Of a DNA stretch of 64,000 bases, positions 56,440 through 64,000 are shown piece after piece. Source of the DNA: Ostrinia nubilalis (Eukaryota; Arthropoda; Insecta; Lepidoptera; Crambidae); the NCBI RefSeq assembly GCF_963855985.1, contig NC_087099.1, forward strand, positions 4,990,001-5,054,000, given 5' to 3'. Position numbers and translations under genes: made by a program. Every line of letters starts with the position of its first letter. Within the stretch, counting starts at the first letter, position 1. The notes under the pieces were generated by a model. The model searched no databases and was not told where the DNA came from. It saw only the letters and a list, made by a program, of their open reading frames with translations.

Positions 56440-57115
56440 AGCTTAATCAAATACTAGACAACATAAGTGTTTCATGCATCTACTCGTACTTTTTACATAA
56501 TAAATTACAATAAACGAGTGTATAAAATCATCAGTAGGTATTATACAATTTTGAATGACATGACTGTTTTAAACATATTTTATATACTCGTATTTACTCG
56601 AACCAACAATATTAATAATTTATTTAAGCCTCTAAAGTAACGTTAAAAATTTTGTACTACGTGTATTAAATACCTACTCGTATTTAAATTATAAAAATCG
56701 CAATCCATCTTTCTGTTATGCTATTTCAAAATACGGTGGATACAAGGATTTATCTAAAACAATCTGATTAACAAACATCCAGTTTGTAACCGAGTCGTTT
56801 TGTTAAAGTTGTTTTTAATTTGGGTTTCCTTGGGTCTGTCACGAATTTTACGACAAACATAAAGCTCTTCAGCTCGTAAAGGAATTTGATGCTAAATTGA
56901 TTAGGTATTGGGGAAAGATAAATTGAAACGTTTCGGTCAGTTAGGGAGATTCGCGTAAACAGTATTTTTTCTAAGTGGTTGTACTAAAAGAAATTAAATA
57001 AAACACAATTAGCAAAAGTGTGTCTATGCTGTACCTATATTTTCCAGAGTCAAATAATTTGGAGCGTCGCTTCGTATTAACTAACCGAATTTAAAACAAT
57101 CTTAAATACAGAAAG
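56440..57115. other. Gene-free stretch
   Basis: No gene or repeat family recognised. Confidence 0.4.
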
Positions 57116-57118
57116 TTA

Positions 57119-57235
57119 GGGTGGGTTGCACCATCTTACTTTGACAGTAATTATAACGATAACCAATGCTTTTGTATGGAGTTTGACAGATTTTTGACGT
57201 TTGTCAAAGTTAAAGTAAGATGGTGCAACCAAGCC
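57119..57235. mobile_element. Harbinger-type MITE
   Basis: 117 bp with GGGTTGCACCATCTTACTTT at the left and AAAGTAAGATGGTGCAACC at the right; TTA at 57116-57118 and 57236-57238. A short hairpin with no ORF. Confidence 0.75.
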
Positions 57236-57238
57236 TTA

Positions 57239-58215
57239 GAAGATAATTTGGTACGTCGGATGAATTTAAAACCCCGATTTCACACCAAAAATCAGTTCTA
57301 ATTAGATCTTAAAATACTGAGGTCTCACCACAAAATCATAAAAGATCATAACACAGTAGACTCCAATCCTATAGCATATTATTATTTTTTCTTCGGTTTA
57401 GTTTTGTGCTATCTCTTGAGGTGCAAAATAGGTTTTCCATTTAGCAAATTATCCTAAGATACGGAATTATTTGAGTATTTTCTACCTAACCCTTAGTTTC
57501 ACACACAAAAATCAAGCGGCTTGAGAAAGAGGTGTCAGCAGTCCGTAACCGACTCCATAGAACTAATTGTGGTCCTCATTTAGTGCTTGGAACAGTGTTA
57601 CTGTATCTTCTTTTATTTTATAACAAGAACTGAGGTTGATACTTGACAAAGTGACCGTAAATCCGATTCACACCGGAACACGATAACGATGATAAATGTC
57701 TGTTTGAACATTCCGGGGCGGGGTTTGACCTGTCACGGCTTATTTTCATTTTTCACTGACGTCCCTTAAAAAAGAGAAATAATTTATGTACTTACTCCAA
57801 AAATCACCGTCATCGCGTCATTGCTGTCTGTTTAAGATACGGAGTAAAGCTTACTTTGTTACGGTAAGAGGTTGGTGGATTAAAAAGCTTATCAGCAGGA
57901 TATCATAAAAAAAGTTTTTTGAAAGTATTCACTTAGTCTAAAAATTAATTATTGTCGCCCTATCATGCCATCTTTGTTCTAGCCTTTATTGAAATGCTGT
58001 AATTTACATCTAAAGTATCGTAGGCTTTTAGTCGCATATTTTCTTTGTATGCTTGCTTGCTACATTTGTAATTACAGGACAAGGCAGGTATTTTGACCGC
58101 AATCGAACCTGATGTTAAAAGTGAGATGCAGTCTATAGTCATAGTACATAATCTGCCCTGTACCTAATTGCCTATTCACCCTCGTCTTGACATAAGATAG
58201 CGGCAGCCCATGTTA
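57239..58215. other. Gene-free stretch
   Basis: No gene recognised. Confidence 0.4.
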
Positions 58216-58405
58216 TGATAGTAAAACTTCGTAACTACATCACACTATTGGGAGTGTGTGAGTGTGTAAGTGTAAGTTTGTTACTTCTTCACGTCTAAAC
58301 GGCTGGAGTGATTTTAATAAAATTTGGTATGGAGTTAGCTGACACCCTGGATTAACACACAGGCTACATTTTACCGCAGGTAACACCGCGGGGTACAGCT
58401 AGTTA
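58216..58405. repeat. Lepidopteran interspersed repeat
   Basis: GTGTGTGAGTGTGTAAGTG, CACGTCTAAACGGCTGGAGT, AAATTTGGTATGGAGTTAGC and the end GGGTACAGCTAGT are the layout of a common lepidopteran repeat. Non-coding. Confidence 0.5.
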
Positions 58406-58887
58406 ACAATAAATCCCAAATTGGAATTTGCTGTCAAATCTGTAGTTTCAAAACTAACCTTTGAACTGAGTTCCGGAGTGTGACAATCCAGTCCTGAGTC
58501 GGCAACGAGAGAAGTTGACCTATGCTAATGATACGTAGACGTCGCACGAATACATTTGTCATTCCCTTTGCCGTGAGGATTGGCGACTGTTCTGCCAGGT
58601 CTGTTCCGTTTTTGAATCGACAACACGTAAGCAGATTTGTAGATGTGATGCTCAGATATATTGCAATATTTGGATACTTTAGTGGTTAACTGAACTGAAA
58701 AGTCCTGAAACTTTGACTCTACTTTGAAGGGCATGTATTTTTTTTAATATTTTTTTTACATGTTCTGTAATTTAGACATTTGGCTCAACTGGCCAATAGT
58801 TCCAAAGCTATATTATGTCTCTTAAATTAATTATATCCTTTAAATCCCAATTAGTTTCTAATTACCATTTTTTTCAAGCGAGCTACA

Positions 58888-58962
58888 CCCGGAATCCTCA
58901 ACCACAGAGGAACTGGCTAACAATACGGTTAACATTGTTGTTATGGCGACAGACTTATGTTT
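58888..58962 (-). mobile_element. SINE fragment
   Basis: The CCGGAATCCTCAACCACAGA and GTTAACATTGTTGTTATGGC blocks match the middle of the 33664-34022 SINE. Confidence 0.6.
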
Positions 58963-59429
58963 TTTTTTTCTGATTTATGTACTTGATTAAATAATATTTG
59001 ACAAGAATGAACATTGAACAGCTGTTCGTAATAGCTATCCAGTTGATGAGAATACTGTATGTTCGTTCGTTCGTATGTACTCAAAATTAATTAATGATAT
59101 TTTGTTAAGCAAACAAAATGTACCTAACTAAACATTTTAAAAGTTTCTATCCTTAGTTTAAAATTCTCCGAACACGTCGCCTCGACCAGTCCGAGCAGCA
59201 AAGTATACTCGTAACAATCCTCTCGCTCCACTGAATCTGTAACGAGGTGAGAACTGTTGACCTATGGTAATGATACTTCGACATTTCTTGCTCACTTCCT
59301 TTTGATTTTCCCCTTTCAATTGTTTTGCGAATTCTATTTTGCGTGATAAAAAGAATCACAATTTTTTTTCATCACACCACGAACGGTGAATAAACAAAAA
59401 AAAAGTGTAAGTTAGTTTAAGTTAGTGAC

Positions 59430-59570
59430 ATGACACGAAACGAAATCAAAGAAACTACAAATGCTACTAGGAGTCACCAATTTTGCTAAGACGGGATTTT
59501 GCAAAATTCAACCCCTAAGGGGGTAAGACGGGGTCCACGAGTACGTAGTCGCGGGCGGTCGCTAGTTCAC
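59430..59570. repeat. Lepidopteran interspersed repeat, right end
   Basis: GGGATTTTGCAAAATTCAAC and GGGGTCCACGAGTACGTAGT up to CGGTCGCTAGTT match the blocks at 26400-26475 and, complemented, at 5107-5150. Confidence 0.55.
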
Positions 59571-59947
59571 TATAAATGTAAAACTAAAACCCAACTACGA
59601 CAAAAAACGACGCTGAAAAAGTATAAAACAAGATTTTCAGAATACTGAACTGAACAAAGTTGCTAATGTAGTTGTATAGTAATTTTCATGTTTGGAAAAC
59701 CGCTGTCACACGTTGTCAAAGTGCTACGGTAGGTAGGTAGGTATACTCGTATGTAATGTGTGACTACGCCTATATATGTATAACCTGCGGACAATTAAGA
59801 CGCTTCTAATGATATGTCATTTGTCGAATTCTGATAAGTAGTTTAGAAGTTACGAGGGAACAGATGAACATACACATACATACATAGCCTGTCAAAATCA
59901 TAACCCTCCTTTTGCTTTGCCGTAGTCGGGTAAAAAGTTGGATTCAT

Positions 59948-60083
59948 CTTCATCATCATTAATTCAGCCATAGGACGTCCACTGCTGAACATATGCCTCC
60001 CCCAATGACTTCCACATCGCACGGTTGGTAGCGGCCTGCATCCAGCCTTTATCAGGTCGTCAGTCCACCTGGTGGGTGGACCA
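59948..60083 (-). mobile_element. RTE LINE 3' end
   Basis: Flanked by TGGATTCAT at 59939-59947 and 60084-60092. Contains the CATAGGACGTCCACTGCTGA block and a (ATG)n-type tail. It reads on the minus strand as the last ~40 codons of the RTE ORF. Confidence 0.78.
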
Positions 60084-60092
60084 TGGATTCAT

Positions 60093-61920
60093 GTTACCAA
60101 TAAAATGCTAAAGTCACCTTTATCTAGCAAGTAAGTACTATTAAACTAAAGCAATAAATTTACTTGCCGAAAATATTGCGGGATCAGGCGAAAGTAGAAA
60201 ACTTGTAAGTTCACGTCGGATGCATCGTTAAAACTTTCAGTTTGGAACTTGAAAGCACTGCTGCCTACCGCCGTAAGAAGTTTCGTGGCTTTCAGAAATG
60301 CACCAATCCAAAGCAAAAAAAAGTGTTTTACGTAAGGTCTAAAATTAAACAATTAAGCATAATAAAGTAATGATTATAATAAATTAAATTCATAACAAAA
60401 TTACAATTGTGACCGAGAAAAGTTTTTATGAAAAAAAATTGGATAACTTTACTTATAGGTATATCATTTAAAATTGGTAAACTAAACCTCCTTTTCGTTT
60501 AAATATTGGTAATGGCAGAACGACGATGTAAATTGGTCCAGCTAGTGCAAAATAAAATAAAAATGCTAGCCAAAATTCTAGTTTCACAGAAAAACCTAGA
60601 GGGTACAAATCTTTTACCAATCTATCCGTTTTGTAAACCACCCGAGAACCGGAGGATTTCTTAAGTAAAAGTTGTATTAAAGTTTATTTCACTCACGTAC
60701 CGTTAGAGAATGGGCAACATATGAGCACGCTTTGGCAATGCGGTCACGGAACCACCGGCGGCTCAGGTGAAAATATCCTTTAGTGTAAAAACATACGGTT
60801 CCTTTTTGCGGACTGCCCCGCCGCTTCAAGGGCCATAAGGTCGACGTCATAATCCTCGTAATCTTCAGTCATTAACGTCCGGTTCATAGGCAATGAAAAA
60901 AAACGCTTAAAAGGTCGGCCAGATAGATAAATAATTTATATCAGACCAAACCAAACCTATAAGAGAAATATGCCCAATGGATCTGAACAAGCTATTCAAG
61001 TTTACGAGTTTGCGGAAGGCGAATTCTGACAAATTATTTAAGTTCCGACGTAAAAAAACGCTGAATCTTCAATATTTTACGGGCATAACGAATTTTATTT
61101 TGAAGCTATCTAACCGCTTGGTATTCCAATTTATGGGGTATTCATGAGCTACGTCAGAAATGGGAGTTTTATGATAAAGAAATCCTTTCCAGTGCGAATT
61201 AAAGTCGTTATTCATTATGAAGTTAATTAACAAAGAAAAAACTTTGCGCCATAACAAACGAATTGGTTAGTTTATGAGGCTTTAGTTTTGAATGCTTTTT
61301 TTCTAATTGGCCAAGTTGAATGAGTTAAAATCCAACCGCTAACTAGTCAATTCGTTGGGTTTTAGATTATATCATTTTAGGATGCTTAATAAGTTTAATT
61401 AGGTAAGCCTAATTCACATTTTTCAGACGTCTTTTATGAATGAAAAGCTAATTCTTCTTATTTTTTTGATAGTCGCCAATTTTTTGTAGTTTTATTTATT
61501 ACCCGTGTGTTCACATCCATTCTTATTTTCAGTTGACAAAACATAACACAATTCCGCACACGTAGTACTGTCTCGTTTGTATTGACATTTTATACCCTAA
61601 ACTTGTGAACCTTGCCACGGCAAATTTATTTATGGAGAGAAAACCTTCAGAGGTATTATGAAAGATTTGATCAAATAAATATGGCAAATAAAGCTCTTAG
61701 GTAAAAAAAAAGGAATAGTCATGTTTGGGAAGTTTTGCTAATTATTATGAGACGTTGTGTTTACTCACTTTGTTCGGTAGAACAAGGGCTCAAAATTAAA
61801 GTATTGAATTTTTACAGCATCCATTAAATTTGCTCTCTCATACTCTCTTTCCCATTTGCAAGAATTAAAATAGAGATTTTTGCCACGTTGTTATCAAGAA
61901 ATAGGTACAATCAATGTTTT
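60093..61920. other. Gene-free stretch
   Basis: No gene or repeat family recognised. Confidence 0.4.
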
Positions 61921-61924
61921 GCTT

Positions 61925-62032
61925 TTTTAATTTATTTATTTATTTAATGTTTTTGTAAGAAAGAGATTAATAGTGAGTAAAAGGGCATTTTAAGAGCCTA
62001 CTTACAAAATAAATGACTTTGAATTTGAATTG
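61925..62032 (+). mobile_element. Possible LINE 3' end
   Basis: Ends AATAAATGACTTTGAATTTG, a tail style seen in several lepidopteran LINEs (compare the TTTGAC tail at 51970-51991). No coding remnant identified. Confidence 0.35.
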
Positions 62033-62905
62033 TGCCCTTGTTCTACCTTAGTTTAGATATCGGTAATATTTCATCTTTTTTCGGATATTTTACTTGCATA
62101 AATTCTCCTTGTATAAATTACCTAACTTACTCAACTTTTCCTACTCTAATTCCATTGCCAGATAATCACAATTAGAGTCAAAATATCTACATGAAACTTC
62201 ACCCTTATCGGCATCCATCGGGTAAACTCCCGGTACGCTCGCGGGAGATAACATCGGGGCAAAACATTTTAACGACTGTGTTTTAGGCTAAAGTAGTGAG
62301 AGCTTTTGTTTGTAGGCCAACGGATAGTGGTGATAAGATATTTGTCTCTCTTGTAACTGTTACTAGTATGTTACCTATGAAATGTCGCAAAAAAGTCAAA
62401 CCGATTGAGGGTTACACTAAATGGTACTATGTATGTATGTCCCTTGTGATTTACTTAATATTTTTGGTTGTAAAGTGAAATAGTATCGAGCTCTCTGACA
62501 GTCTGTGATTACATAAAAAACTCATAAAACTCATTTATTTCTGTAAATAGGCTTAAAAAAGCACTTTTACACGTCCTAGTATTAACCCTACCACTGCTTC
62601 AGGACAAATACTCGAAGATACACAAAATGGCGGCATATTCTGTACATTAAATAACTTTACAAAGCCAGTAATAACTATAATTAGCATAGTAGGTATAGTT
62701 TTATTTTTCTCCTGCGAACTTGGCCTCCACTGGTAAGAATTATTTTAATGTTGCTGGGAAACTTCTAGCTCTTGGCCTATAACTAAAAGTGAAGACGAAA
62801 ACGTTTGCTCTTTGGAAAATAAATATAAATCGTGTTTCTATTGTTCAATGGCAACAAAGGCCTTAATAAAATCACACCGTGTTGACGGTCCACGCATTTT
62901 TGCGT
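62033..62905. other. Gene-free stretch
   Basis: No gene recognised. Confidence 0.4.
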
Positions 62906-62909
62906 CGTA

Positions 62910-63030
62910 CAGTCAGCGTCAAATAGTTGTGACACAAAGTAGCGAAAAAGTTCGCAACGTCTTTGTTACAATTGGAATAAGTTTGTGTTGTCAACTTTGT
63001 CACGTGTCACGAACTATTTGAAGCTGACTG
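62910..63030. mobile_element. Short MITE, CAGTCAGC ends
   Basis: 121 bp with inverted ends CAGTCAGCGTCAAATAGTT and AACTATTTGAAGCTGACTG. The left flank is TA, the right TG, so a TA duplication would need one substitution. Confidence 0.6.
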
Positions 63031-64000
63031 TGCAGACAATGGCACGTCAAGATAATCACTAATGTATCTTAAGTAGTTGTGATAAGTACGAGTTTGCAAC
63101 AAATCTCTGTAGTGTGATGTGCTATCGACCGCACAAAGTAGCGAAATGTTTTTTGATGCGGACAACTGAACAATTTAGGGTATATTTGGAGCAGAAACAG
63201 TTTGTGTGATTTTATGAAGAAAACTGCGTTTTATTTACAATTTTTGTAGATAGATATGTAATATTATTAGAATTTTGATGACGTATGATTCAGAAAATTC
63301 AAAAGCATGCATAAGATCCAAGAATGTAGGATGAAATTTATATTGAAGTTAATCGATAACAATTAAAGGTAATATTGAAAATCTAAACTTAAACTCTACA
63401 GTATTGTACTTCACTAAACTTTACCACAGTAATAATACAGTATTAGGTAAAATGAATCTATAAATAAATATAAAAACCTTTTTTGTGAAATTTTAATTTT
63501 GCCTAGCTTTAAACTTAATATTAAATTAAAAATCTTATTTTTTCTTTACTTTGCGCTTTGGCTAGAGTAAAATTTTAAATTTTCATTTTAGATATAAATC
63601 CGTATTCCATTAAAATAAGTTAATAAATTACAAAAGCTAAGCCCTACAATCAAAACTTCTACTAACTAACTAGACTAACATAAAAATATCAACAAAAGCT
63701 ACGCTAAAGCGCTTTCCAAAGCGCTCGTTAAAACAACGTTGCCGCTGTAAAATCGTTTCCACTACACTAGGGACCTGGCTTAGTTCTAGTCAGCTACGGA
63801 CATAATGTCGGCGTAATCTCAGTAAACAGCTGGGCTAGAGCCAAAAGCTACAACTTGACTGATTTATAAACAAGCACTGGACATTCAAAATTTCAAATTT
63901 CAAAATTTCAAAATTTATTTATTTGGTAATAATAGCACACAGCACAATAACCACCAAGGTTATAATGTAGTAATTAACTAATAAGGTCGGATAGACGTAT
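63031..64000. other. Gene-free stretch
   Basis: AT-rich. A (TTTCAAAA)n-like run at 63888-63920 followed by TTTATTTATTT could be a minus-strand LINE tail; otherwise nothing recognised. Confidence 0.4.

Overview
The window looks like repeat-rich, AT-rich nuclear DNA from a lepidopteran insect (moth or butterfly). Pointers are the many short 3' ends of RTE-clade LINEs with (CAT)n-type tails, several tRNA-derived SINEs, interspersed repeats ending in TATAATATTAGT, and a four-exon GPI-type alkaline phosphatase gene. I cannot name the species from sequence alone.

Only one clearly intact host gene is present: a membrane alkaline phosphatase on the + strand (exons 34757-35137, 35421-35613, 35963-36135, 36249-37154; 550 aa). 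A TATA box lies upstream and a polyadenylation signal downstream. The only other long intact ORFs are mobile: a 1388-codon gag-pol of a young Ty3/gypsy-type LTR retrotransposon (40255-44977, identical 129-bp LTRs, ATCAT target duplication), and a 413-codon endonuclease-only LINE ORF (50685-51926).

Layout. 1-18 kb: intergenic DNA with MITEs (1436-1699, 6328-6703, 10751-11483), a GC-rich-ended hAT element (3233-4229), SINE copies and RTE fragments, the longest at 5332-6140. 18.3-19.3 kb: a 5'-truncated R1-clade LINE with a 15-bp target duplication. 22.6-25.2 kb: two hAT-type elements, the larger carrying a decayed THAP-domain exon. 27.4-30.9 kb: a nested block in which an I-like LINE sits in an element with 8-bp target duplications, which itself split the first coding exon of a PIF/Harbinger transposase; a TA-flanked MITE is also inserted. 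33.3-37.3 kb: repeats, then the alkaline phosphatase gene. 39.3-45.0 kb: a hAT element and the LTR retrotransposon. 47.6-54.0 kb: a decayed DDE-transposase gene whose exons encode repeated Cys-pair modules, its introns filled by a LINE fragment, a MITE and a 3.4-kb foldback that is itself interrupted. 54.3-64 kb: another foldback element, SINE, MITEs and sequence without recognisable genes.

The genes do not form a pathway. The interest lies in transposon stratigraphy: many insertions here can be bounded to the base by matching target-site duplications and terminal inverted repeats, so their order of arrival can be read directly.
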